52,793 bases of DNA, taken from the NCBI GenBank assembly GCA_002507175.1, contig DAZE01000006.1:1-52793 (forward strand), given 5' to 3'. Numbering within the stretch: position 1 is the first letter of the stretch; each line of letters starts with the position of its first letter. Below are positions 42,163 through 50,378 of the stretch, in pieces. The notes beneath the pieces were generated by a model. That model was not told the DNA's origin. It worked only from the letters and a program-made list of their open reading frames with translations, and ran no database searches. The DNA comes from Euryarchaeota archaeon UBA558. Its GTDB lineage: Archaea; Thermoplasmatota; Poseidoniia; Poseidoniales; Thalassarchaeaceae. A program made the position numbers and the translations under genes.

Positions 42163-45123
42163 TCAGAGTAAATCGGCCAGGTGTCGGCCAGTATGGCTCT
42201 CTTCCACTGCGGTGATGTCCTCTGGGGTGCCTTGGGCGACTAGTCTTCCTCCCCTCGAGCCGCCCTCTGGCCCTAAGTCGATAACCCAATCACAGGACTT
42301 CACTACATCCAGATGATGCTCGACAATTACGACGGTGTGGCCATTTGACCTTATTCTGAGAAGGACATCGACCAGTTGGTGGACGTCGAACAACGAAAGG
42401 CCTGTCGTTGGCTCATCGAGGATGTAGAACGTGTGCTTCTTTGGTGGCCGATGGAGCTCAGTGGCAAGCTTAACTCTCTGTGCCTCTCCCCCTGAGAGGG
42501 TTGTTGCGGGTTGGCCGAGTCGTATGTATCCAAGGCCAACGTCCTGCAATGTTGTGAGTATTCTGCTTATTTTACCTTGATTCTCAAATAGCTTGCAGGC
42601 CTCGTCGACCGACATCTCCAACACGTCGTGGATCGTTCTACCCTTCCACTCTACTTCCAGCGTTTCCCTGGTGTATCTCTTCCCCTTACAGATCTCGCAT
42701 GTCACCCATACGTCCGGGAGGAAATTCATCTCCAGGACCGATGATCCCGCGCCCTTGCACGACTCACACCTCCCGCCTCGGACGTTGAAGGAGAAGTGGC
42801 CGGGTTTGTATCCCCGCTCTTTAGAGAGGGTGGTTTCGGCAAATAGTGCTCTAATCAGATCGAAGACTCCCGTGTAGGTCGCAGCGTTGGATCGGGGTGT
42901 ACGACCTATGGGCGACTGGTCAATGACGATCGCTTTGTCCACATGCTCCATGCCTTCGATCCCGTCATGGCGGCCCGGGGTGGTGTCCGATCGATGCAAT
43001 GACCTGAGGAGCGCAGGAGCGAGGGTCTCTGTGACGAGGGAGGACTTCCCACTCCCGGAAACCCCCGTCACCGCGATCATGCAGCCAAGGGGGAAGGCGA
43101 CGTCAAGGCTCTGGAGGTTGTTCTGTTTCGCATTCTTCACCACCAGCCATCCGCCTTGGGTAGGCTTTCGCTGGCTCGGAACTGGTATGGTCTTCCTTCC
43201 TGACAAGTAGGCCCCGGTCTCAGATCTCGAATTGTCGATCAGATCATCAATTTGGCCGCTTACTATCACCTCGCCACCTTCCTTTCCCGCTCCAGGGCCT
43301 AGGTCTACAAGCCAATCTGCCTGCATCAAGGTGGACTCGTCATGCTCGACGACGATCAAGGTATTGCCCAGGTCGGTGAGTTCCCGTAGAGTGTCCAACA
43401 AGCGGGAGTTGTCTCTGGGGTGGAGGCCGATGCTTGGCTCATCCAAGACGTACATGACGCCCGTAAGCCTCGTTCCGATTTGGGTTGCAAGCCTTATTCT
43501 CTGTGACTCGCCACCAGAAAGGGTGTTGGCTCTTCGGTCCATGGTGAGGTAGTCGAGGCCGACGAGGGCGAGAAAGCGCAACCTGGATTCTATCTCCTTG
43601 ATCACGTCATTCCCTATGTAGAGGGATCGGTCGTCCAAGATCTCTGTCTTGTCGAGGGTCTCGCCGCTCGGGCGGTCCCTCTCCAGATCCTCCCATATGG
43701 GGTCCAACTCTGTCGTTTTCCATGCTTGTACTATCGCGAGTGCCTCCATGACGGTCGATGCGGAGAAATCTGGCAGTGAAATACCGCCTACTGAGACCAT
43801 CGAAACTGCAGTATTCAACTTCTTGCCCTCGCAAGAAGAGCATGGCTCGTCGGTCATGTAGGCCGAGAGTCTTGACCTCGTTCGATCGGAGCTAGTGTCA
43901 GTCAGAGTTCTTCGAAGCCTGGCGAAGACGCCTTCCCATGGCCTGTTCATTCGATATGAAGATCCCCTATCGGATTCGAAATGGAACCCTATGGTCGTCG
44001 ACCCCGTTCCATACAGAAGTATGTCCTTATGGTCGTCGTTCAACGCATGGAATGGGACGTCTGTTGGTATCGAGTAATGGTTTGATACCTGAATCATCTG
44101 GCTTTTGTACCAACCTGACATCATCGACCTTCGAAAGGGCTTGATACAACCCTCTTCTATGGTGGAATTCTGGTCGATGACCAGTTCAGGGGAGAATTCT
44201 CTCTGCACCCCCAGCCCTTGGCAAGCCGGGCAGGCGCCAAGCGGATTGTTGAACGAGAAAACTCGCGGTGACATCTCGGGTAGGAAAGAGCCGTGGACAG
44301 GGCATGCGAATTCCTCCGAATATGCGACTATCTCCCCCTCTTCGAATTCGCATTCCGAGTCTGCTGGTACCTCTATGTTTTCGATCGCGACAGTTCCTCC
44401 GCCCAACCTTAGTGCAATTTCTATCGCCTCAGTCAATCTTTGTCTGTTGGATCTTGAGATACGGACCCGGTCTATCCTGACGTCGATGTCGTGACGGAGG
44501 TTCTTCTCGAGTTCCGGTGGATTTTCGAAGTCAGCATCTCGACCATTCACACGGCCTGCGAGGTATCCTTGTTCCACCATGGCTTGGAATAGTTCCGCAT
44601 GGGTTCCCTTTCTGTTCCTGACGACGGGGGACCAGACTGCGATTCCGTGATTTGAAAATTTCCACAGGACGTCATCCACGATCTCCTGAACTGTTCTCCT
44701 TGCCACCTCATTGCCGCACTCCGGGCAGTGTGGGACGCCGATCCTAGCCCATAGTAGCCTGAGGTGGTCCATTATCTCGGTCACGGTTGCTACGGTAGAC
44801 CGAGGGTTGTGGCTACCTTGCTTCTGATCTATGCTGATTGCAGGGGAGAGTCCCTCGATGCTGTCACAGTCTGGCTTCTTCATCTGACCGAGGAATTGTC
44901 TCGCGTATGAGGAGAGGCTCTCGATGTATCGACGTTGCCCCTCGGCGTAAAGCGTATCAAATGCAAGGCTGGATTTTCCACTCCCTGATACGCCCGAGAA
45001 GACCACGAACTTGCCTCTGGGCACCTTTACGTCCACGTTCTTCAGGTTGTGAGTCCTAGCCCCCCTGACCTCGATCCACCCATCTACTGGTTGTAGATCC
45101 TGATGGTTAGCCATGTCGGTCAT
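42163..45123 (-). CDS. uvrA: Excinuclease ABC subunit A
   Basis: The damage-recognition ATPase of bacterial-type nucleotide excision repair. The ATG at 45123 follows a GGAAG site and gives 986 residues; an ATG at 45171 (16 residues more) is possible, and the longer open frame to 45456 overlaps the divergent gene and is rejected. Both ABC modules are complete: Walker A 'GVSGSGKSSLAFDTL' and 'GVSGSGKSSLVTETL', signatures 'LSGGESQRIRLATQ' and 'LSGGEAQRVKLATEL', Walker B 'YVLDEPSIGLHPRD' and 'YILDEPTTGLS'. Zinc Cys pairs are seen as 'CPECGNEV', 'CPACQGLG', 'CESCKGAG' and 'CEICKGK'. uvrB and uvrC are not in the window. Confidence 0.97.
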   Translation of the reverse strand: MTDMANHQDLQPVDGWIEVRGARTHNLKNVDVKVPRGKFVVFSGVSGSGKSSLAFDTLYAEGQRRYIESLSSYARQFLGQMKKPDCDSIEGLSPAISIDQKQGSHNPRSTVATVTEIMDHLRLLWARIGVPHCPECGNEVARRTVQEIVDDVLWKFSNHGIAVWSPVVRNRKGTHAELFQAMVEQGYLAGRVNGRDADFENPPELEKNLRHDIDVRIDRVRISRSNRQRLTEAIEIALRLGGGTVAIENIEVPADSECEFEEGEIVAYSEEFACPVHGSFLPEMSPRVFSFNNPLGACPACQGLGVQREFSPELVIDQNSTIEEGCIKPFRRSMMSGWYKSQMIQVSNHYSIPTDVPFHALNDDHKDILLYGTGSTTIGFHFESDRGSSYRMNRPWEGVFARLRRTLTDTSSDRTRSRLSAYMTDEPCSSCEGKKLNTAVSMVSVGGISLPDFSASTVMEALAIVQAWKTTELDPIWEDLERDRPSGETLDKTEILDDRSLYIGNDVIKEIESRLRFLALVGLDYLTMDRRANTLSGGESQRIRLATQIGTRLTGVMYVLDEPSIGLHPRDNSRLLDTLRELTDLGNTLIVVEHDESTLMQADWLVDLGPGAGKEGGEVIVSGQIDDLIDNSRSETGAYLSGRKTIPVPSQRKPTQGGWLVVKNAKQNNLQSLDVAFPLGCMIAVTGVSGSGKSSLVTETLAPALLRSLHRSDTTPGRHDGIEGMEHVDKAIVIDQSPIGRTPRSNAATYTGVFDLIRALFAETTLSKERGYKPGHFSFNVRGGRCESCKGAGSSVLEMNFLPDVWVTCEICKGKRYTRETLEVEWKGRTIHDVLEMSVDEACKLFENQGKISRILTTLQDVGLGYIRLGQPATTLSGGEAQRVKLATELHRPPKKHTFYILDEPTTGLSLFDVHQLVDVLLRIRSNGHTVVIVEHHLDVVKSCDWVIDLGPEGGSRGGRLVAQGTPEDITAVEESHTGRHLADLL

Positions 45124-45204
45124 TGAGCTGCTTCCGACTCTCATGGCCCTTGAACTCATGCTCGCACCCATGAAGAAAATATCTCCATTTTTCCCGTAAT
45201 ATTG

Positions 45205-45213
45205 TTTAATTTT
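45205..45213 (+). promoter_or_regulatory. A/T-rich divergent promoter region between uvrA and the membrane protein
   Basis: The stretch TTTAATTTT is centred about 27 bases before the ATG at 45236. The surrounding 45172-45230 is strongly A/T-rich on both strands (ATTAAAC on the minus strand), so it probably also serves uvrA. Confidence 0.45.
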
Positions 45214-45235
45214 GACAAATTCACTACTAAGTGCT

Positions 45236-46126
45236 ATGAGTTCGGGGAACGATGCCATGCGGAACGCCGTAAACGCCGGTTTTGAGGTGATGATGGGACC
45301 CGATGCCGATGATAATGTCCGAAAGGTAGCCATCGCTGCTGCGGTCATCGGCTTCGCTTCCCACCTCCTTCTGTGGGCGTTGCACAACTCCGGACAACTG
45401 ACGATTGAGGGTGACTCGATGGAGTTGGTTAAATCGCCTCTATCTGCACTATACACCCCGTTTTCTATCTTGTTGGCTTATGAGGTTTACCAACTCATCA
45501 GAACCATACCAGAGTCGTTCTCTTCCTCGGTGGGGAAGCAATATGAAATCGCTACGCTCCTAGTCGTAAGGGACATTCTGAAGAGGCTCTCTGATGTAAA
45601 CAGCTCCGAGGGGTGGGAAATAAGCAGCGACGTCGGCTTCCTGCTGGTTGAGTGCGCTGCCTTCCTAGCGTTGTTCTACACCTCCCTCGCCTATCACAAC
45701 ATAAAGAAGAGCGCTGATGACTCAGTGACTCTCAGCGAAGAGGTCTCGATATTCATACTGACCAAGAAGGCAATTGCAAACCTCATGCTGGTCGTCTTCG
45801 CAGTGATTGCACTTTCCTCGTTTACCAGTTGGATTGCAGCGGTACAGGACGGTGGGGGGTCCGTCGACCGAACCATCTTCTTCCTGGACTTCTTCACGTT
45901 CCTCATCCTCGCGGACATCCTGATCCTCCTTATCTCGTATTGGTTCTACACGGACTTCCGAAACCTCGCTCGTAACACCGGGTTCGTACTGTCCACCGTG
46001 ATAATCAGGGTTGCGATATCCGCTGCAGGGGTCTCATCGATGGTGCTCTTCACCCTCAGTGGGGTCCTCGGCATCGCGATTCTAAGGATGTTCGCTACTA
46101 ACCAGCCTGTGGGCGATTCATCATGA
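45236..46126 (+). CDS. Multi-helix membrane protein, unknown function
   Basis: About 296 residues from the ATG at 45236, supported by the A/T box 27 bases before it. Six hydrophobic segments are visible, starting 'VAIAAAVIGFASHLLLWAL' and including 'VGFLLVECAAFLALFYTSLA', 'KAIANLMLVVFAVIALSSF', 'TIFFLDFFTFLILADILILL' and 'VIIRVAISAAGVSSMVLFTL'. There is no known motif. It overlaps the deacetylase gene by four bases (ATGA), so the two proteins are translationally coupled and may work together. Confidence 0.75.
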   Translation: MSSGNDAMRNAVNAGFEVMMGPDADDNVRKVAIAAAVIGFASHLLLWALHNSGQLTIEGDSMELVKSPLSALYTPFSILLAYEVYQLIRTIPESFSSSVGKQYEIATLLVVRDILKRLSDVNSSEGWEISSDVGFLLVECAAFLALFYTSLAYHNIKKSADDSVTLSEEVSIFILTKKAIANLMLVVFAVIALSSFTSWIAAVQDGGGSVDRTIFFLDFFTFLILADILILLISYWFYTDFRNLARNTGFVLSTVIIRVAISAAGVSSMVLFTLSGVLGIAILRMFATNQPVGDSS

Positions 46127-47145
46127 GAAGCGGCACCCGGCTACCTTGGCTCGAGGACGAGGACGGTCCCGGCCCACCGAAGTCGCCGTTATCGATCTGG
46201 TACCACGACCTCTACACGATGGGTATCGACCCCACCGCAAGATTCCCCCGCGATCGATACAAGATGCTGAAGGAGCGAATAAGGGATGCGCAACTCCCAT
46301 CTCGCATCGTGTTCCGCGAGCCAGGGCCCGCCTCCGCGGATGATCTTCTGAGAGTACACGGGTCCGACTATGTCGACCGTTTCCTTGGTGGTCGGCTAAG
46401 CGACAGAGAAATCAACAGGATCGGGTTAAAGCCCTGGAGGAGCTCATTCGCACAGCGAACGCTCCTGATCATGGGAGGGAGCATATCTGCGTTGGAGCAC
46501 GTTTTCCAGCATGGGGGAATATCCGGGAACATGGCGGGAGGGACCCATCACTCCCATGCTGACTTTGGGTCTGGCTACTGCGTCTTCAACGACATCGCGA
46601 TCTGTGCCAAAATCGCATTGGAAAGAGAGGATGTCGAACGGGTCGCAGTCCTCGACCTCGATGTGCATCAAGGCGACGGGACCGCCGCCACTCTCCGGGA
46701 TGCCCCGGGGACCCTCACAGTCTCTGTCCACTGTGAAGCGAACTTCCCGTTCAGAAAGGTAGCCAGTGACTTCGACCTGCCGCTGCCAGCCGGGGCAGGG
46801 GACTCGGAGTATCTTGACCGGGTGCAGGAGGGGCTGGACATTGTTAGGGGCTTCTCACCGGACGTCTTGCTGTTCCAGGCCGGCGTCGACGCTCTTGCAA
46901 GCGATGCTCTGGGGAAACTCAAAGTATCGAGGTCTGGGATGAGGCTTCGAAACCAAATGGTCCTATCGCACGTGGTAGACCAAAGGCTGCCCTGTGTCAT
47001 CTTCATGGGAGGGGGGTACTCCGACCCGATCAAGCACACCGTGGATGCCTTCCTCGACCTCTTTACAGACGCTGCGATCGCAAATGGCCGGATGCAACGA
47101 ACGACTGGACTGGAAGGACGGCATCGTGAAAGTGAGGCGGTCTGA
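46123..47145 (+). CDS. Histone-deacetylase-family amidohydrolase
   Basis: A 340-residue protein of the arginase/HDAC fold. The catalytic parts are intact: 'GGTHHSHADFGSGYCVFND' with the paired His, the zinc-binding 'VLDLDVHQGDGT' (Asp and His), 'LLFQAGVDALASD' (third ligand Asp) and 'FMGGGYSDP' for the Tyr. Prokaryotic members deacetylate acetoin-pathway proteins, polyamines or acetylated lysines. Which applies here cannot be told. Its ATG is inside the stop of the membrane protein gene and its stop shares a base with the Nei start, so three proteins come from one coupled transcript. Confidence 0.9.
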   Translation: MRSGTRLPWLEDEDGPGPPKSPLSIWYHDLYTMGIDPTARFPRDRYKMLKERIRDAQLPSRIVFREPGPASADDLLRVHGSDYVDRFLGGRLSDREINRIGLKPWRSSFAQRTLLIMGGSISALEHVFQHGGISGNMAGGTHHSHADFGSGYCVFNDIAICAKIALEREDVERVAVLDLDVHQGDGTAATLRDAPGTLTVSVHCEANFPFRKVASDFDLPLPAGAGDSEYLDRVQEGLDIVRGFSPDVLLFQAGVDALASDALGKLKVSRSGMRLRNQMVLSHVVDQRLPCVIFMGGGYSDPIKHTVDAFLDLFTDAAIANGRMQRTTGLEGRHRESEAV

Positions 47146-47969
47146 TGCCGGAGGGGCCCGAGATCAGGCGGGCTGCGGACAAAGTCGCGCGCAGGCTCGT
47201 TGGAAGCACACTGACATCGGTCAGACTACCTTACCCCCCAATCTCAGAGTTTGGTGAAGTCATCGGGAATGCGAACGTTGAGTCAGTCACATCCCGTGGC
47301 AAAGCCCTCCTGATACGGTTCGACAACGGGCTGACCCTATACAGCCACAGCCAGTTGTATGGAAGATGGACGGTCAACAGGGTCACCACCAAGGTAAGAT
47401 GGAACAGGTCGCTCAGGGCCGAATTCATCTCGAAGGGCTATGCAGTGAGGCTATGGTCTGCAACGGACGTCGAGGTCGTCCCCACGAGGGACGAGGAGGC
47501 CCACCCATACATCGCCAAACTGGGCCCCGACGTACTGGACAAAACAACAACCTCGGATGTGATCAAGAACAGATTAGAGAGCCCTCGGTTCAACGCTAGG
47601 AGCGCTGCATCGCTGATGCTAGACCAGTCGTTCGTGGCCGGCCTAGGAAACTACCTGAGAAGCGAGATACTTCATCAGGCTGGTGTGCATCCCAAAACGA
47701 GGCCTAAGGATCTGGACTCAGAGAACATCACCAAGTGGGGATCGCTAACGAAAAGCATCAGCATCAGGTCGTATGAGAGCAACGGGCTGACCGTGAGTGA
47801 CGGGCTTGCTTTGAAGCGGAAGGAGATGGGTGAGCGACGGCGATCGTACAGGCACTCGGCATTCTGCAGGGTTGGGAGGGATTGCCACGTCTGTGGGGCC
47901 ACAATCATTCGGATCAGGGTCTCAGGCAGACGCCTGGACATGTGCCCAGAATGCCAGGTGGAGTCCTGA
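47145..47969 (+). CDS. nei: Fpg/Nei-family DNA glycosylase/AP lyase
   Basis: A 274-residue base-excision repair enzyme. It starts with the invariant 'MPEGPEIRRAAD' whose Pro2 is the catalytic nucleophile and Glu3 the proton donor. The helix-two-turn-helix region is 'SLMLDQSFVAGLGNYLRSEI'. A C-terminal zinc finger is 'CHVCGATIIRIRVSGRRLDM' followed by CPEC, complete with four Cys. The shape is closer to endonuclease VIII (oxidised pyrimidines) than to MutM, but the division is not certain by eye. The start overlaps the HDAC stop by one base. Confidence 0.92.
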   Translation: MPEGPEIRRAADKVARRLVGSTLTSVRLPYPPISEFGEVIGNANVESVTSRGKALLIRFDNGLTLYSHSQLYGRWTVNRVTTKVRWNRSLRAEFISKGYAVRLWSATDVEVVPTRDEEAHPYIAKLGPDVLDKTTTSDVIKNRLESPRFNARSAASLMLDQSFVAGLGNYLRSEILHQAGVHPKTRPKDLDSENITKWGSLTKSISIRSYESNGLTVSDGLALKRKEMGERRRSYRHSAFCRVGRDCHVCGATIIRIRVSGRRLDMCPECQVES

Positions 47970-48040
47970 AAGAACGTCTCTACTGGCCTCTAAAACGACG
48001 TGGACCTAGGAAATATCGGCCTCCATTCCGCGAGTTGCAT

Positions 48041-48049
48041 GATGATTAA
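48041..48049 (+). promoter_or_regulatory. Putative TATA box for the six-helix membrane protein
   Basis: GATTAAATG is centred 27-29 bases before the ATG at 48074 and lies in the 100-base gap after nei. The spacing argues for a leaderless transcript beginning at 48074 rather than the earlier ATG at 48050. Confidence 0.5.
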
Positions 48050-48073
48050 ATGCCTGAGTGCAGTTTGCGTATC

Positions 48074-48739
48074 ATGAGTAGGAACCTCACATCTATCATG
48101 CTTGTTGCTGGACCGGTATTATTCTTGGGTGCCTTCTTCCGATGGCCGATCACAAACGAGGTTGGCATGGAAGCTGTGAACCTCTTAGACGACAGGGGCT
48201 TGCTCATGCTTGCCGTAGGGGGCATCCTCGGCATGTCTCTGACGTTTGCAGGACTCCACCTCCTTTCCATGGACATGAAGAAGGGTGCTAATCGGTGCTC
48301 GACCCAACTTCTCAACATGGCAGACCTTTTCATCTTCGGCACCTTTGGGCTCTTCCTAGCGGGTCTAGGAGCCCAGGTGGCTGTGATCTTGACCATGACG
48401 GACACCAGCGCTGTGTTCGAAAGCGACGCGGCGCGTGAGGCAGTGGCCGTGACCGTATACAACGCCGGCAATGGGATATGGGCGTTGACACCCGTCGTAT
48501 GGGGCTTGGGGATGATCAGCATGGGCCTAGCCCACGTAGGTCTGAAGATGCCTGCGAACATGACCGAGGGCATGTTCTTCATGCTGATGCCAATCGGATT
48601 TGTGAACACACTGCTACCCCTGATACAGGATGGGGAGCAGGCTGAACTCCAGCTCGTCTTCCCGCTGACCATGCTGCTCTACATCGCACTGGGCGGGCTG
48701 ATGCTCTCAGGTAATATCGAGGAGCCTGGCGGGGAGTAA
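48074..48739 (+). CDS. Membrane protein with about six helices, unknown
   Basis: About 221 residues from the ATG at 48074. Hydrophobic segments include 'LTSIMLVAGPVLFLGAFF', 'LLMLAVGGILGMSLTFAGL', 'LFIFGTFGLFLAGLGAQVAV', 'MFFMLMPIGFVNTLLPL' and 'LLYIALGGLMLSG'. No characteristic motif is seen. It lies between the deacetylase/nei operon and a lipoprotein gene with its own promoter-like element, so it may be a single-gene unit. Confidence 0.75.
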   Translation: MSRNLTSIMLVAGPVLFLGAFFRWPITNEVGMEAVNLLDDRGLLMLAVGGILGMSLTFAGLHLLSMDMKKGANRCSTQLLNMADLFIFGTFGLFLAGLGAQVAVILTMTDTSAVFESDAAREAVAVTVYNAGNGIWALTPVVWGLGMISMGLAHVGLKMPANMTEGMFFMLMPIGFVNTLLPLIQDGEQAELQLVFPLTMLLYIALGGLMLSGNIEEPGGE

Positions 48740-48763
48740 GTCGGTCAGCCTTCTCTTGACAAT

Positions 48764-48770
48764 GCTTATC
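48764..48770 (+). promoter_or_regulatory. Putative TATA box for the GDSL lipoprotein
   Basis: CTTATCG lies 24-27 bases before the GTG start at 48794. The same TTATCG core and spacing recurs before the pentapeptide lipoprotein gene (49495-49500). Confidence 0.5.
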
Positions 48771-48793
48771 GGTGCCCTCGGTCGGGGGGCGCT

Positions 48794-49480
48794 GTGAGGG
48801 GCCTGAATCCAATCACCCTATCCATGTTGCTGATCGGCTCGATGGCCGTAGGGTGCATCGAGGTCGGGGAACCAGACCTTGATGGGGATATCCTTGTGAT
48901 CGGGGACAGCCTCCTTGACTACCACGCCCCGGACGCCGATGTCGGCACGGTCGCCGGGGAGAGGCTGGGCCTGGAGGTCGACATGCTCGCGAGTGGCGGG
49001 GCCTCCATGCTTGATCGCCATGGGATCGCGGACACCTATGTCGACGAGGGTCACATCCTCGTCATCGCGAATGGAGGTGGGAACGACCTGGAGGGCTGTG
49101 TTTGCGGTGACGACTGTTGGGGGGTGATCGACCTACTGATCTCTGAGAACGGCAGCGATGGCGCCATCCCCGATCTGGTACGCCGTATCCTCGACGACGG
49201 CGCATACGTCGCATGGGTGGGTTACATGCGCCCGATGGAGTATGCCGATGAGTATGCGGACTGCGGGGGGGAGGTCGACCTCCTGCGCGAGCGCCTCCAG
49301 CGCCTCGACGATTCTGAGCCTCGCATGGTCTTCGTGGACGGGGCCCTGATCGGCACGGGTGTCGAGGAGCACCTGTACGACCCAGATGGCTACCACCCAT
49401 CGCCCGAGGGCTGCGCCGTACTGGGCGAGGAGGTCGTTCAACGCATTGACGATGCCTTTGGGCTGAGTGCCCTTGGGTGA
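48794..49480 (+). CDS. SGNH/GDSL-hydrolase lipoprotein
   Basis: A 228-residue secreted protein starting with GTG. The signal peptide ends in a lipobox with Cys21 (MAVGC). The catalytic SGNH blocks follow: block I 'ILVIGDSLLDYHA' with the nucleophile Ser, the Gly of block II in 'ASGGASML', block III 'VIANGGGNDLEGC' with Asn, and block V 'DPDGYHPSPEG' with Asp and His. Members hydrolyse esters of lipids, sugars or carbohydrates. Cys-rich 'CVCGDDC' between blocks is unusual. The region is more G/C-rich than the left part of the window. It is followed by a promoter-like TTTATC and the next lipoprotein. Confidence 0.87.
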   Translation: MRGLNPITLSMLLIGSMAVGCIEVGEPDLDGDILVIGDSLLDYHAPDADVGTVAGERLGLEVDMLASGGASMLDRHGIADTYVDEGHILVIANGGGNDLEGCVCGDDCWGVIDLLISENGSDGAIPDLVRRILDDGAYVAWVGYMRPMEYADEYADCGGEVDLLRERLQRLDDSEPRMVFVDGALIGTGVEEHLYDPDGYHPSPEGCAVLGEEVVQRIDDAFGLSALG

Positions 49481-49494
49481 CCATCCGGAGAACG

Positions 49495-49500
49495 TTTATC
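49495..49500 (+). promoter_or_regulatory. Putative TATA box for the pentapeptide lipoprotein
   Basis: TTTATC is centred 26 bases before the ATG at 49524. The distance favours that ATG over the GTG at 49512, which lies too close to the box. Confidence 0.5.
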
Positions 49501-49523
49501 GAGAATGACCCGTGTCAAAACGC

Positions 49524-50378
49524 ATGCAGAAGACCCGTTCCGCCTTGCTTGTGATACTGATGATGACCGCCGCCCTCGCTGGGTGCACCAGCGAGGACAC
49601 CTCGGACCTAGACACCCGGATCGAGGACCTAGACACCCAGAACACAGAGCTCACCCAGACCATCGCGGAAAGGGACCTGGCGATCTCGGAGCTCGAGGCC
49701 ACCATCGCGGGCCTCGAGGCCAACGTGGCGGGCCTCGAGGCCAGCATACCCCTGATGGAGGAGCAGCGGGACGCGCTGCTTGCCTTGCTCAGCGAATCGC
49801 AGGAGTTCGCCAACCAGACGCTCGAGCTCGCCGAGGCGATGAACGAGACGATAGCCGCCCTCCACGTCATGCTTGGAGAGAACGCGACCCAGGTCCTCCA
49901 GCTACAGATCGATGTACACGAATGGCAGCAGACGGCTGAGAGCAACCGCGCTGTCATTAATGATGAACTGAGAGGCGACCCCGATCCTTCGGGCTTTCCC
50001 ACTATTATGTTTTATAGTCAGTTCCGCAATGCTGATTTTCGGACCCTTGATATGAGTTTCATTCATTGGCGACATGGTAATTTTTCTGGGGCGAATTTTT
50101 CAGACGCTCATGTGTTTGATGTCTCTTTCCGTAATACGGACTTACAGCGTGTCGATTTTTCGCACACGAGTTTCAATTATGTAAATATCATTGATACTAA
50201 CTTACAGGGAGTCGATTTCAGAAGCGCCTCCCTCCGTAATGTGGATTTCGTGGACTCAGATCTCAATGGGGCTGATCTAACTGATATTTCTCATTTGGGG
50301 GTAACATGGGCAAACACGATCTGTCCAGATGGAACCAACTCGGATGACAACGGTGGTACCTGCTGGAACAACATCTAG
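49524..50378 (+). CDS. Lipoprotein with coiled coil and pentapeptide repeats, chimeric composition
   Basis: From the ATG at 49524 (284 residues; a GTG four codons upstream is in frame). The signal peptide ends in a lipobox with Cys21 (ALAGC). Residues about 30-130 are a heptad-like coiled coil with repeated 'GLEA' units, as in bacterial Lpp-type spacers. After about residue 145 begins a pentapeptide-repeat region (A-D/N-F-x-x pattern: 'GNFSGANFSDAHVFDVSF', 'LQRVDFSHTSFNYVNI'), ending in 'NTICPDGTNSDDNGGTCW', a cap seen in other marine secreted pentapeptide proteins. The DNA is G/C-rich before about 49957 and A/T-rich with different Arg and Phe codons after it, so the domains may have different origins. 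Confidence 0.88.
   Translation: MQKTRSALLVILMMTAALAGCTSEDTSDLDTRIEDLDTQNTELTQTIAERDLAISELEATIAGLEANVAGLEASIPLMEEQRDALLALLSESQEFANQTLELAEAMNETIAALHVMLGENATQVLQLQIDVHEWQQTAESNRAVINDELRGDPDPSGFPTIMFYSQFRNADFRTLDMSFIHWRHGNFSGANFSDAHVFDVSFRNTDLQRVDFSHTSFNYVNIIDTNLQGVDFRSASLRNVDFVDSDLNGADLTDISHLGVTWANTICPDGTNSDDNGGTCWNNI

Noticed and set aside
45124..45456. Long N-terminal extension of uvrA
   Set aside because: UvrA homology starts after 45123 and the extension overlaps the divergent membrane protein gene and its promoter.
49062..49484. Minus-strand frame opposite the GDSL lipoprotein
   Set aside because: Arg/Pro/His-rich composition typical of antisense frames in G/C-rich coding DNA; no homology pattern.
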